A DNA stretch of 64,000 bases from Vibrio pelagius (GCF_024347575.1 NZ_AP025503.1:2294001-2358000), one strand, 5' to 3'. Positions 38,549 to 49,204 are shown, counted from the first letter of the stretch. Program-made: numbers and translations. The notes: generated from the letters alone by a model not told the origin.

Positions 38549-39279
38549 GCAATCACCATCCCGTATACCATCACAAACATCATGGGCAATAAGGAAGCAA
38601 AGGCAATCAAACCAAAGCCATCAATCATAGGGTTGCGGCCCTTTATTGACGAAGCCAGCCCAACCCCTAAAGCGGTGACAAGAGGAACAGTAATGGTCGA
38701 TGTCGTTACCCCACCCGAGTCATAAGCAATACCGATAATGTTTTCTGGAGCAAATGCCGTCAGAATAACAACACCCACATAGCCGCCAATGATCATGAAA
38801 TGAATAGGCCAACCTTTAAGGATACGCAGCACGCCAAGCACTATCGCTAACCCAACAGAGAGCGCTACTGTGACACGAAGGCCGTTAGCGTACTCTTCCA
38901 TCTCTTGCTCAGAGTTAGGAATCACACCACCTTCTGCGGCGACTTCTGCGGCTTCATCGGCGACGGCGGTCAGTGCCGGTTCAGCTATGGTTGTACCAAA
39001 GCCCAAACAGAACGCAAAGATCAATAGCCACATGATGCTACCTTTACGAGCAAAAGCCTGCGCCATCGACTCACCTATGGGGAAAAGTCCCATTTCCAGC
39101 CCAAAGATAAAAAAGGTCAACCCCAGTACAACGAGCAACAGACCACTTAAGATTGAAAATAGGTTTGGGAGTGGCTCTTGCAGTACCACCAGCTGAAAAA
39201 ACGCGATAACAACGACAATAGGCAGCAAATCTCTTAGGCTACCGAGCATGGCTTTCATCAAAGCAAGTATCGCTGTCAT
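38545..39279 (-). CDS. DUF1538 membrane protein, first of pair
   Basis: A 244-residue integral membrane protein, first gene of the operon, started at the ATG at 39279 after AGGAG. It repeats the motifs of its partner: [35 protein letters not shown] and [20 protein letters not shown] short acidic insert ([20 protein letters not shown]) lies mid-protein. The two genes look like separate halves of the fused two-domain DUF1538 proteins I recall from other bacteria. Function unknown. Confidence 0.9.
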   Translation of the reverse strand: MTAILALMKAMLGSLRDLLPIVVVIAFFQLVVLQEPLPNLFSILSGLLLVVLGLTFFIFGLEMGLFPIGESMAQAFARKGSIMWLLIFAFCLGFGTTIAEPALTAVADEAAEVAAEGGVIPNSEQEMEEYANGLRVTVALSVGLAIVLGVLRILKGWPIHFMIIGGYVGVVILTAFAPENIIGIAYDSGGVTTSTITVPLVTALGVGLASSIKGRNPMIDGFGLIAFASLLPMMFVMVYGMVIA

Positions 39280-39560
39280 CAAATCTCCTTAGCTATCGAG
39301 TTAGGGCGGGCAAATTAACCACACAGTGAGTGTCACTTCTCAAATAAGCATGACAAATTATCCTTCGCTGTTATGTGACTCTCATTGAGCACTCAGTAAC
39401 ATATTGAAACATTTTCGCTAAACTGTGAGCACAACCACTAACCAGAGTGAACGCGTTATCACATGAATGAAACCTTATGATCGTTATATAGTTTTCTGCG
39501 TAATGGTTGGCAGACTAAAACAAGCCGGGTCTATAATTAACAAATTAAGAGGAGGTAGGT

Positions 39561-40475
39561 ATGAAGATTCTATTGACGGGTGGCACTGGGTTTATTGGCT
39601 CAGAATTAATCAAAAGCTGGCAAACAGATGAAGTAACACTGCTGACACGGGATCCGTCAAAAGCGAAGATGACACTTAACCACCTCAATCAAAACAATCT
39701 TCACTACATCAAATCGTTGGATGACCTTTCTGATCTCAACCGCTTTGACGCTGTTATCAATTTAGCGGGTGAGCCTATCGCCGATAAGCGTTGGAGCGCA
39801 AAACAGAAAGAACGTATCTGTCAAAGCCGCTGGCACATTACCGAGAAAATCGTTGAGCTGATTCACGCAAGCACTAACCCACCAAGCGTGTTTATTAGCG
39901 GCTCCGCCGTCGGTTACTATGGTGATCAACAAGCTCACCCTTTTGATGAAGCGCTGCACGTTTCAGACGAGAGCTTTGCGCATAAAGTTTGTGCACACTG
40001 GGAAGAGATAGCTAAACGAGCACAATCCGAAAACACCAGAGTCGTGCTGCTTAGAACTGGCATTGTCTTAGGAGAGCATGGTGGCGCACTCAGAAAGATG
40101 CTTTTACCCTATAAGCTAGGCTTGGGTGGACCACTAGGTTCAGGTGATCAGTACATGCCATGGATCCACCTCCTCGATATGATCCGAGCAATCAATCACC
40201 TACTCAATACTCCCCATGCGCAAGGGGAGTTCAATATGTGCGCCCCTCACCCTGCGACCAATAAACAGTTCAGTCGCACCTTAGCCAAACAGCTTGGGCG
40301 TCCCCATATACTGTTCACGCCCAAATGGGCGATGTCGCTGATGATGGGTGAATCCTCCTGTCTACTATTTGATAGCATTCGCGCTAAACCAAAGAAACTG
40401 ACAGAAACGGGCTTTATATTCAGTTACTCAAGAATTGAACCGGCATTGAAAAACTTGTTACAACATCGAGACTAA
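39561..40475 (+). CDS. yfcH: TIGR01777-family NAD(P)-dependent epimerase YfcH
   Basis: Extended short-chain dehydrogenase of unknown substrate, 304 residues. The Rossmann start is ILLTGGTGFIGSELI (GxxGxxG at 7-13). NLAGEPIADKRWSAKQK, the SGSAVGYYGDQ catalytic-site segment and the C-terminal DUF1731-type end KPKKLTETGFIFSYSRIEPALKNLL are seen. An AGGAGG box precedes the ATG. yfcE lies 2.6 kb away, echoing the E. coli yfcEFGH neighbourhood with the DUF1538 operon between. Confidence 0.93.
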   Translation: MKILLTGGTGFIGSELIKSWQTDEVTLLTRDPSKAKMTLNHLNQNNLHYIKSLDDLSDLNRFDAVINLAGEPIADKRWSAKQKERICQSRWHITEKIVELIHASTNPPSVFISGSAVGYYGDQQAHPFDEALHVSDESFAHKVCAHWEEIAKRAQSENTRVVLLRTGIVLGEHGGALRKMLLPYKLGLGGPLGSGDQYMPWIHLLDMIRAINHLLNTPHAQGEFNMCAPHPATNKQFSRTLAKQLGRPHILFTPKWAMSLMMGESSCLLFDSIRAKPKKLTETGFIFSYSRIEPALKNLLQHRD

Positions 40476-40522
40476 TTCCTTTAACCTAGGGAAAGGTAAC
40501 AGCCCCTAGGAAAGGAACCCCC

Positions 40523-41350
40523 GTGACGAAATCAATATTGATTACTGGATGCTCAACCGGCATTGGTTACACCTGTGCTCATGCTCTCAAACAACGAGGC
40601 TTTCATGTGATTGCGTCGTGCCGCAACGAGCACGATGTGAAGAAACTCCGACAAGAAGGGTTAGATTGCGTTCAACTCGACCTCAATAATGAGCAGAGTA
40701 TTGAACGAGGTGTAGAACAAGCATTTACATTAGCTCCAAATGGCCTTTATGCGGTATTTAATAATGGCGCTTATGGCCAACCGGGCGCGTTAGAAGATCT
40801 ACCAACGCAAGGGTTACGCGACCAATTCCAAACCAATTTTTTCGGCTGGCATCATCTGATTCGCTTAGTGCTTCCTAGTATGCGTGAACGTGGTGAAGGA
40901 CGAATCATTCAAAACAGCTCAGTACTTGGTTTCGCAGCGATGAAATATCGGGGTGCTTACAATGCTTCTAAGTTTGCGATTGAGGGGTGGACAGATACCC
41001 TAAGGCTTGAGCTGCATGGTAGCGGTATCCACATTTCCCTGCTTCAACCAGGTCCGATTGAGACGGAGTTTCGACGCAACGCTCTGGTCGCATTCAATCG
41101 TTGGATTAATCCAACCAGTAGTGTTCACAGTCAGTACTATCAACAGCAACAGCAGCGACTAGAAAACGAAGCCTCCGGCAACCGTTTCGTACTTCCTCCA
41201 GAAAGCTGTATTGAGCCCGTCTATCATGCACTCACTGCCGAAAAGCCTAGATTGCGTTATCGAGTGACAACACCAACAAAGATCTTTGCGATCCTAAAAC
41301 GCCTGCTACCCAACCGCTGGCTGGATCCGATTTTACGTAAAGCAGCCTAA
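40523..41350 (+). CDS. SDR-family oxidoreductase YbbO-like
   Basis: Classical short-chain dehydrogenase of 275 residues, started at a GTG after AAGGA. The cofactor motif is TGCSTGIG (8-15), the substrate-domain NNGAYGQ at about 80 and the catalytic YNASK near 150. C-terminal similarity to E. coli YbbO (KPRLRYRVTTPTKIFAILKRLLPNRWLD) and the neighbouring cnoX and qmcA support the assignment. Substrate unknown, perhaps aldehydes or lipids. It is 47 bp after yfcH and may be co-transcribed. Confidence 0.88.
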   Translation: MTKSILITGCSTGIGYTCAHALKQRGFHVIASCRNEHDVKKLRQEGLDCVQLDLNNEQSIERGVEQAFTLAPNGLYAVFNNGAYGQPGALEDLPTQGLRDQFQTNFFGWHHLIRLVLPSMRERGEGRIIQNSSVLGFAAMKYRGAYNASKFAIEGWTDTLRLELHGSGIHISLLQPGPIETEFRRNALVAFNRWINPTSSVHSQYYQQQQQRLENEASGNRFVLPPESCIEPVYHALTAEKPRLRYRVTTPTKIFAILKRLLPNRWLDPILRKAA

Positions 41351-41475
41351 CAACAAATAATCGAATAAATCGCAAAAATAATGTAACGATGTAATTTGTT
41401 CGTAACAATAAGATGTCATGATTCACATCGTAGCATCAAGCGCTCCTGCTTGGTGTATCAATTGAAGGTACATTC

Positions 41476-41541
41476 ATGACTCTTAACACCTTAAACTGGG
41501 TTGGTGTGAGTGTTGCCATCACCCTGTTTTTACTGTTTTGA
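41476..41541 (+). CDS. possible 21-aa hydrophobic small protein
   Basis: A short frame encodes MTLNTLNWVGVSVAITLFLLF, mostly one membrane helix from residue 8. GAAGG lies 8 bases before the ATG. A structured terminator follows at 41582-41633, so the 385-bp gap between ybbO and cnoX could hold its own small transcript. No homologue is recalled with certainty; alternatives are an upstream peptide for cnoX or chance. Confidence 0.45.
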   Translation: MTLNTLNWVGVSVAITLFLLF

Positions 41542-41581
41542 GTACTAACCGGGATTGCACCTCCAACCTAATTGGTAAATG

Positions 41582-41633
41582 ACGCTATGCTTTCACGCCC
41601 TGACAATCGGCGCAGAAATCGTAGCGTTTTTTT
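41582..41633 (+). terminator. structured terminator in the ybbO-cnoX gap
   Basis: ACGCTA (41582-41587) and TAGCGT (41622-41627) enclose an inner GCC/GGC stem and are followed by seven Ts. It marks a transcript end not tied to an annotated long gene, 41 bases after the 21-aa frame. Confidence 0.6.
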
Positions 41634-41735
41634 ATGGCCTAATCCCCTATCTTGCTCTCTCTTCACTGTAACCTTGAAGTTACGTTAGCTGCCCCCATAT
41701 CACTGTTAGCACTCAACTAAACTCAAGGAACGCTG

Positions 41736-42590
41736 ATGCAATCGCCGCATATTGTTGAACTCAATGAACAGAACTTTCGTCAGGTATTAGAAGGTTCAAT
41801 GCAGACTCCTGTTCTGATCCATTTTTGGGCACCGATGAGCCAAGAGAGCGCTCAGATCATCCCTGATCTTCAAACGCTTACCCAGCAGTACAATGGTGCA
41901 TTTACCTTGGCACTATTAAACTGCGAGCAAGAACAAGCGATTGCGAGCCAATTTGGTGTACAAGCACTACCGACCATTGCTCTATTCGTTAATGGGCAGC
42001 CTGTAGACGGCCTAGGTGGTCCACAAACTATCGAAGCAATTGTTGACATGCTAAGCAAGCATCTTCCTAGCCAAGATGAATTAGCGCTTCGTCAAGCTCT
42101 AGAGCAAATGCAAGCTGGAGAACATCTACAAGCGCTTACTGCAATGCAGCAGTTACCAGAAGAACTCACCAATAAAGGTGAAGTGAAACTCGCCATTGCA
42201 GAGTGTCTTCTAGAAACGCAACAGTTTGAGTTGGCGGAAGCACAACTCGCTGCTATCCCACTAGAGTATCAAGACAACTATTTCAAAGGCTTAGTGGCAA
42301 AACTCGAACTGCATAAGCAAGCTGCTGATAGCCCTGAGATTCAAGCATTAGAAGCAAACCTGCAAGCCAATCCTAGCGATGCGAAAATCGCTGCGGAGCT
42401 CGCACTGCAGTATCACCAAGTCAACCGAAGTGAAGAGGCGCTTGAATTGCTGTGGTCATTTCTAGTGAAAGACCTAAACGCACTAGACGGCGACATGAAG
42501 AAAAGCTTCATGGATATTCTAAGTGCACTGGGACAAGGCAACGCCAATGCGAGCAAGTACCGTCGACAACTCTACTCGCTGCTCTACTAG
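41736..42590 (+). CDS. cnoX: co-chaperone CnoX (YbbN), thioredoxin-TPR protein
   Basis: Holdase that protects proteins from hypochlorous acid and hands them to GroEL in E. coli. The 284 residues hold a thioredoxin fold at about 1-110 and helical TPR-like repeats to the end ([19 protein letters not shown]). The active-site region reads [11 protein letters not shown], so both CXXC cysteines are serine (Ser35, Ser38). E. coli keeps Cys38. Cys63, equivalent to the second E. coli cysteine, is retained. AAGGA precedes the ATG. Confidence 0.92.
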   Translation: MQSPHIVELNEQNFRQVLEGSMQTPVLIHFWAPMSQESAQIIPDLQTLTQQYNGAFTLALLNCEQEQAIASQFGVQALPTIALFVNGQPVDGLGGPQTIEAIVDMLSKHLPSQDELALRQALEQMQAGEHLQALTAMQQLPEELTNKGEVKLAIAECLLETQQFELAEAQLAAIPLEYQDNYFKGLVAKLELHKQAADSPEIQALEANLQANPSDAKIAAELALQYHQVNRSEEALELLWSFLVKDLNALDGDMKKSFMDILSALGQGNANASKYRRQLYSLLY

Positions 42591-42648
42591 TCTCAGCTAC
42601 TGTGTAAGCACCCAATAAGCTCGCTCTTCCCCAGATAATAGAAATTAA

Positions 42649-42684
42649 AAATGGGCTATAAAATCAATATTTTATAGCCCATTT
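42649..42684. terminator. strong inverted repeat between cnoX and qmcA
   Basis: A perfect 16-bp stem, AAATGGGCTATAAAAT and ATTTTATAGCCCATTT, has a four-base CAAT loop. The plus-strand T-run is short, but the position after cnoX fits a terminator. Confidence 0.7.
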
Positions 42685-42768
42685 CTCATTTATAAATTTG
42701 CTCAGAGTACAAAATTAAGCCACTATCTTTAAAGTAAAATCGAAGACTCGTTTAAACAAGGATTTTGT

Positions 42769-43695
42769 ATGGCTATTGATACTCTAATTACTATCGGCGG
42801 TTTTACCGTTGTTGCCCTTCTATTTATTTTCGCAGGTGTAAAAACCGTCCCTCAGGGGAACAACTGGACCGTTGAACGTTTCGGTCGCTACACCCATACC
42901 CTCAAACCGGGTTTGAATTTGATCATTCCGTTTATTGATAGCATTGGTCAAAAAATCAACATGATGGAGCGTGTATTAGATATTCCAGCACAAGAAGTTA
43001 TCTCTAAAGATAACGCGAATGTTGTTATCGATGCAGTCTGTTTCGTGCAGGTGATCGATGCAGCAAGAGCGGCCTATGAGGTTAACGATCTTGAGCACGC
43101 AATTCGCAATCTAACGCTCACCAACATTCGTACTGTCCTTGGCTCTATGGAACTGGATGAGATGCTAAGTCAGCGTGACATGATCAACAGCAAGTTGTTA
43201 AATATTGTTGATGAAGCCACCAACCCTTGGGGCGTCAAAGTCACTCGTATCGAAATTAAAGACGTGCAACCACCCGCTGACCTTACCGCTGCAATGAACG
43301 CACAAATGAAAGCTGAGCGTAACAAACGTGCTGACATCCTAGAAGCAGAAGGTGTGCGACAAGCTGAGATCCTAAAGGCTGAAGGCCACAAGCAGTCAGA
43401 AATCTTAAAAGCAGAAGGTGAAAAGCAAGCGGCTATCCTTCAAGCAGAGGCGCGCGAGCGTGCTGCAGAAGCAGAAGCGAAAGCAACGGAAATGGTATCT
43501 ACAGCGATAGCTCAAGGTGACATGCAAGCAGTAAACTACTTCATCGCTCAAGGTTATACCGATGCGCTTAAATCGATTGGTCAAGCGGAAAATGGTAAGA
43601 TCATCATGCTGCCACTAGAAGCATCGGGGCTCATGGGCTCAGTTGCGGGTATTGCAGAGATGTTTTCTCACAAAGGAACAAATAACAAGGAGTAG
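42769..43695 (+). CDS. qmcA: SPFH/band-7 membrane protein QmcA
   Basis: Stomatin-like inner-membrane scaffold that in E. coli interacts with FtsH-HflKC. The 308 residues show one N-terminal membrane segment (about 7-25), the SPFH domain with [22 protein letters not shown], then a coiled coil from about 185. Three near-repeats of the type EILKAEGxKQ lie at about 200-230. An NfeD partner (ybbJ) follows 3 bp later, a standard SPFH-NfeD pairing. Confidence 0.95.
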   Translation: MAIDTLITIGGFTVVALLFIFAGVKTVPQGNNWTVERFGRYTHTLKPGLNLIIPFIDSIGQKINMMERVLDIPAQEVISKDNANVVIDAVCFVQVIDAARAAYEVNDLEHAIRNLTLTNIRTVLGSMELDEMLSQRDMINSKLLNIVDEATNPWGVKVTRIEIKDVQPPADLTAAMNAQMKAERNKRADILEAEGVRQAEILKAEGHKQSEILKAEGEKQAAILQAEARERAAEAEAKATEMVSTAIAQGDMQAVNYFIAQGYTDALKSIGQAENGKIIMLPLEASGLMGSVAGIAEMFSHKGTNNKE

Positions 43696-43698
43696 CTG

Positions 43699-44154
43699 AT
43701 GATTGAACTATTGGATCAGGTAAACCACTGGCACTGGCTTGCTTTTGGGTTACTCCTACTTGGATTAGAGCTATTGGGCACTGCAGGGTACTTTCTCTGG
43801 ATTGGCATTTCAGCAATGATTGTCGGTGCGCTGCTTGGCATTTTACCACTGAGCTGGCAAATGCAATGGCTCTCGTTCGCCAGTTTTTCGCTAATCACAA
43901 CTTGGTTATGGTGGCGCAGACAACTAAAAAGTGATCGTAAGTCAGATAAAGCTCGAGTACTCAATCAGCGCGATAAGCAGTTGATAGGAAAAACCACTCG
44001 ATTGGAAGACGCTATCCAGAAAGGTCAATGTCGTATCCGACTCGGTGACACCACTTGGTCAGCCATTGCCGAGACTGACATCGCCGCAGGCTCCGAAGTC
44101 GTAGTAACAGCGGTTGATGGTATTGTTCTCACGATCGCACCAGTCAACAAATAA
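43699..44154 (+). CDS. ybbJ: NfeD-family protein YbbJ
   Basis: Partner of the SPFH protein QmcA. The 151 residues carry three membrane segments (about 13-75), then an OB-fold of the NfeD type from about 95: GKTTRLEDAIQKGQCRIRLGDTTWSA and ETDIAAGSEVVVTAVDGIVLTI. It starts 3 bp after qmcA with AAGGAG. Its membrane role is probably regulatory for the QmcA assembly. Confidence 0.92.
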   Translation: MIELLDQVNHWHWLAFGLLLLGLELLGTAGYFLWIGISAMIVGALLGILPLSWQMQWLSFASFSLITTWLWWRRQLKSDRKSDKARVLNQRDKQLIGKTTRLEDAIQKGQCRIRLGDTTWSAIAETDIAAGSEVVVTAVDGIVLTIAPVNK

Positions 44155-44159
44155 TCACA

Positions 44160-44205
44160 AGGCCATTAGGTTATGCGTTAACACTTCGTACTATGCTAAT
44201 GGCCT
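44160..44205. terminator. terminator between ybbJ and cueR
   Basis: AGGCCATTAG (44160-44169) and CTAATGGCCT (44196-44205) form a perfect 10-bp stem with a 26-base loop between convergent genes. No T-run follows on the plus strand. Confidence 0.55.
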
Positions 44206-44211
44206 GATCGA

Positions 44212-44601
44212 TTACTCATCGACAAGATCATTAATGATCGGACAATGACTATTGGTATCGCCCGGGCACTTTTCAACCCAACCCTCTAATGTTGTCTTTA
44301 TCGCCATCAAATCCGCAATTTTTCGATTCACTTCATCAAGCTTGCTCTGAGCTTTTGCTTTAACATCGGCGCTTTCTCGGCAAGGATTGTCCGCTAAAGC
44401 AACCAACTCCTTACACTCTTCTAAAGAAAAACCAGCGCTTCTTGCCTTAGCAACCACACTTAACTCTTTTAATTGCTTCTGAGTGTAGGTTCGATAACCA
44501 TTTTCTGAGCGCATCGGCTCAGAAATCACGCCTTTGTCTTCATAGAGACGAATCGATTTCGTAGATAAATTCGTTAGCTTGGCGACTTCACTTATATTCA
44601 T
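44212..44601 (-). CDS. cueR: MerR-family copper regulator CueR
   Basis: Cu(I)-sensing activator that twists promoters with 19-bp spacers. The 129 residues start MNISEVAKLTNLSTKSIRLYEDKG, a MerR winged helix, with SENGYRTYTQKQL next. The metal loop is CPGDTNSHCPII, whose two cysteines are eight residues apart as in CueR. The ATG at 44601 is preferred over an upstream TTG. The usual target copA is not adjacent, so the regulator acts elsewhere. Confidence 0.9.
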   Translation of the reverse strand: MNISEVAKLTNLSTKSIRLYEDKGVISEPMRSENGYRTYTQKQLKELSVVAKARSAGFSLEECKELVALADNPCRESADVKAKAQSKLDEVNRKIADLMAIKTTLEGWVEKCPGDTNSHCPIINDLVDE

Positions 44602-44961
44602 GATATTACTCAAATCATTAGCAGAACAAGGTTTCCAACCTCACTCATAAACCATCACATTACGTCCAAATCATACACTCAAATACGCTTAATGCGTAGC
44701 AAAGATAATAAGAGAAAATAAAGCTCGCGAATTATGCTCAGTTTCACTGACTTTTTAAATAAACGAACAAGTTTCAACAAATTCACATTACGTAATTTCA
44801 ATAAGTTACTGATTAAAATATTGAAATATTCCACTGTTATTTTTTATTTAAAATTTATATATTATTTTGATCTTTTATTGACCATGTACATACTGTGATA
44901 TTAAGCATGACGTTTGAATGCTATTTATTTCATTTTTGGTAAGTAACAAAGGATCGCGATC
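44602..44961. other. AT-rich intergenic region between cueR and the small secreted protein
   Basis: About 360 bases with many A/T runs. It holds the promoters of two divergent genes; neither has a clear -35/-10 pair, and no CueR-type 19-bp-spaced operator was recognised. No RNA gene or repeat was seen. Confidence 0.5.
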
Positions 44962-45153
44962 ATGAAACCTACAATGCTGTTAATTGTTCTGTGTGCTTCT
45001 TTTGCATCAGTTCCCGTAGCTGCAAACTACACAAATGGAGGTGCTAGTGGAGGTCAAACCCTTGGCCCTGAAATTAAATGTCTTTTACCTAATGGTAACA
45101 CTCAGCAACTTCCACCTTTGTACTGTGAGATTTTTGATGGGAAAGAGCAGTAA
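44962..45153 (+). CDS. small secreted protein, unknown function
   Basis: A 63-residue protein with an N-terminal signal peptide (MKPTMLLIVLCASFASVPVAA, likely cleaved after residue 21). The mature part is about 42 residues, rich in Gly, Pro and Asn: NYTNGGASGGQTLGPEIK and then CLLPNGNTQQLPPLYCEIF. The two cysteines (Cys40 and Cys55) could form a disulfide in the periplasm. AAAGGA precedes the ATG by nine bases, so translation is likely. It is convergent with chiP, sharing a terminator. No family was recognised. Confidence 0.75.
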   Translation: MKPTMLLIVLCASFASVPVAANYTNGGASGGQTLGPEIKCLLPNGNTQQLPPLYCEIFDGKEQ

Positions 45154-45158
45154 ATCAA

Positions 45159-45186
45159 AAACGCCCAATAATGACATTGGGCGTTT
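45159..45186. terminator. terminator of chiP and the small secreted protein gene
   Basis: AAACGCCCAAT and ATTGGGCGTTT form a perfect 11-bp stem with a six-base loop. T-runs are better on the minus strand, favouring chiP, but it lies between convergent genes. Confidence 0.88.
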
Positions 45187-45209
45187 GAACTTAGGATTTC
45201 GCTTGTAGA

Positions 45210-46616
45210 TTAGTGGAAGCTATATGGAATGATAACTTGGAAACGTAGATCTGTTTCGTCAGCATCACTAGCCCCTTCGAACTCATCACGCTCTAGAATA
45301 GTACCGTGTAAGCGTACAGTTGTACCTTTCAAAGAACCTTGTTGTACTGTGTAAGCAACCGTTGCGTTAACTGCCATTTCGCTTTCGTAATCCCAGTCAC
45401 CAGATGCACCGCTTGCTGCAGAATCAGCACCAGTACCGTAACCAAAGCCTAGGTAGTAGTTCCAGCCATTACCTTGAGCATAAGACAGGCGGTTGTACCA
45501 AGCTAGTTCACCAGCTTTGTTCCAATCCGATAGAGCATCCCACCATTGTGACCAAGTACCATTGTTCATACCGTAAGTATGGATTGTACGAGGAACAAAG
45601 TCAGACTTGTTGTCTGTATCTGTATAGCGTAGCTCAGACATCCATGAAATTTTGCCAAATGATTGATTAAGCGACAAGCCAGCATGGTAACCAAGGCCAT
45701 CGTACTTAACGTCATCATTAACACCATAGAAATCAAATGCTAAAGTTGTAGACTCTGATGCCGTATACTTTAAGTAAGCTTTATACGACGTGTTATCAGT
45801 TTTATCGTGGTAACTAGTTACTACACCTTGACCCCAGTCGATCCCGTTAGCGTATTTAACGCCTGTAGCTTGACCTAGACCAAGTTGGAAGAAAAGATTA
45901 TCTGAAAGGTTTCCGTTTAACCCTAAAGAGTGCAAGTAGCTCCAAGAAGTATCAGACCAAAGCGCTGGTGCGTAATCATCTTCATGTAGTAACCAAGGTG
46001 CTGTAAATTGGTCTGCACCAAAGTAGCTCAGGTTAAAGTCACCGATTTTACCATTTAGTTCGAAACCACGGTAAGTACCTGGAACAAAGCTCCAAACGTT
46101 ACCAATTGTACCGTTACCACCTGCTTGTAACATACCAAAACGGCCGTTAAAGTTCTCGTTAGCTTTAAACTTTAATGCAGCTTTGTAGATCTTTAGTTGC
46201 TCGCCGTCGCCAGCACCCCAGTCTAAGTTAGAACATGTTGAAATCTCATTACAAAGATATCCGTCTGCACCCTTTAAACTATCATTGTACAGATCACCAG
46301 AATAGTAACCTGCAATATCTGCACCCAACCAATCGTCATGGTAACCTGAGCTGAAGTCCAAGATAGCATTGTAAGAAGAGTAGTTTAGACGACTCCAACG
46401 ATCGCCATTTTCTCCACCAGGTTTACCTGTTGTTCTCGTGCGAGAACGAGTGTCAACAACAAACATTGCGTTCAACGTTGAATCTTGCATGAATTCATTA
46501 ACGGCTTCTACATATTGATCGCCAGCTGAACTCTCCGTCGAAGCAAATGCAGGCGCAGCAACTACTGCTCCAAACATCGCTGCTGTTAGCGCAGATATTT
46601 TGAAAAATTTGTCCAT
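45210..46616 (-). CDS. chiP: chitoporin ChiP (OprD-type outer-membrane channel)
   Basis: Outer-membrane porin for chitooligosaccharides. The 468 residues, equal in length to E. coli ChiP, start with signal MDKFFKISALTAAMFGAVVAAPAFA and cleavage before residue 26. Conserved pieces are SSYNAILDFSSGYHDDW, YKAALKFKANENF, WSFVPGTYRGFELNG and the C-terminal FQVIIPYSFH with the terminal aromatic needed by the BAM machinery. AGGAG lies upstream of the ATG. Its neighbours ligA and zipA follow on the same strand but with gaps and terminators. NagC control is inferred from E. coli. Confidence 0.9.
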   Translation of the reverse strand: MDKFFKISALTAAMFGAVVAAPAFASTESSAGDQYVEAVNEFMQDSTLNAMFVVDTRSRTRTTGKPGGENGDRWSRLNYSSYNAILDFSSGYHDDWLGADIAGYYSGDLYNDSLKGADGYLCNEISTCSNLDWGAGDGEQLKIYKAALKFKANENFNGRFGMLQAGGNGTIGNVWSFVPGTYRGFELNGKIGDFNLSYFGADQFTAPWLLHEDDYAPALWSDTSWSYLHSLGLNGNLSDNLFFQLGLGQATGVKYANGIDWGQGVVTSYHDKTDNTSYKAYLKYTASESTTLAFDFYGVNDDVKYDGLGYHAGLSLNQSFGKISWMSELRYTDTDNKSDFVPRTIHTYGMNNGTWSQWWDALSDWNKAGELAWYNRLSYAQGNGWNYYLGFGYGTGADSAASGASGDWDYESEMAVNATVAYTVQQGSLKGTTVRLHGTILERDEFEGASDADETDLRFQVIIPYSFH

Positions 46617-46796
46617 GGAATAAAACTCCTAAAAATGGATATAGCTGTTTGATTATTTCTCACCTAAAGTTGGCCGCCGTAGAGAGAAATACCTTTTCTT
46701 GTTTAGAACCTCTAACCACATGAGGCTCTTTTCCTTACTGGGTATACACTGCGTGCATCCATGACAATAAGACTAACTTCGCCTCTAAAAAGATCA

Positions 46797-46815
46797 ATGA
46801 GAACTTAATTCTCAT
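46797..46815. promoter_or_regulatory. Fur-like inverted repeat upstream of chiP
   Basis: The 7-bp arms ATGAGAA and TTCTCAT have a CTTAA centre. Vibrio Fur boxes normally have a 3-base centre between such arms, so this is a near match, not a consensus box. Confidence 0.3.
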
Positions 46816-47090
46816 CTAAAAAAATATGAGTTGGTGCAAATTTATCTATGACTTAGTGATCCCGATCGACAAATATTATAGCAATCTCAATAAGACCAAC
46901 AAAACAAAATAAAAACAACAACTTAAAATTAAAACAACTTTATAAATAGTGATATCACTCGCAAATAAAAGAGTGACAGAACGGTATTTCATTATTGTTG
47001 AGCAAGCTCACAGTCCTAAATTTAGACTTAATATAACAACAAATTTTTCCAAAAATAAAAAGAGTGATACTTAATGCTCACATACAAAAA

Positions 47091-47118
47091 AGGCACTCCA
47101 ACATGGGAGTGCCTTTTT
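47091..47118 (-). terminator. terminator of ligA
   Basis: AGGCACTCC and GGAGTGCCT form a 9-bp stem with a six-base loop; the minus strand continues as a T-run. It lies 22 bases past the ligA stop. Confidence 0.9.
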
Positions 47119-47139
47119 GCTTTTTTTAGAGCGGCTTAT

Positions 47140-49176
<2,037 letters not shown>

Positions 49177-49180
49177 TCAA

Positions 49181-49204
49181 AAAGGGCCCCATCAGGAGCC
49201 CTTT
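49181..49204 (-). terminator. terminator of zipA
   Basis: AAAGGGC and GCCCTTT with an inner CC/GG pairing and one mismatch; the minus strand has a T-run. It separates zipA from ligA, though read-through is likely. Confidence 0.7.

Larger units (their letters stand above)
46617..47139. other. AT-rich regulatory region upstream of chiP
   Basis: More than 450 bases without a coding signal lie between chiP and the ligA terminator. It contains a dyad ATGAGAA-N5-TTCTCAT at 46797-46815, similar to a Fur box but with a longer centre, a 12-bp palindrome AGTGATATCACT at 46948-46959, and a leader rich in A/T. Which sites act is unknown. Confidence 0.55.

Noticed and set aside
40480..40516. CCTAGG-type short repeat between yfcH and ybbO
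   Set aside because: Only two short imperfect copies in a 47-bp gap; within chance expectation.
46948..46959. 12-bp palindrome AGTGATATCACT as a CRP operator for chiP
   Set aside because: The two-base centre does not fit CRP; no other known motif matches, so it is only noted within the region.
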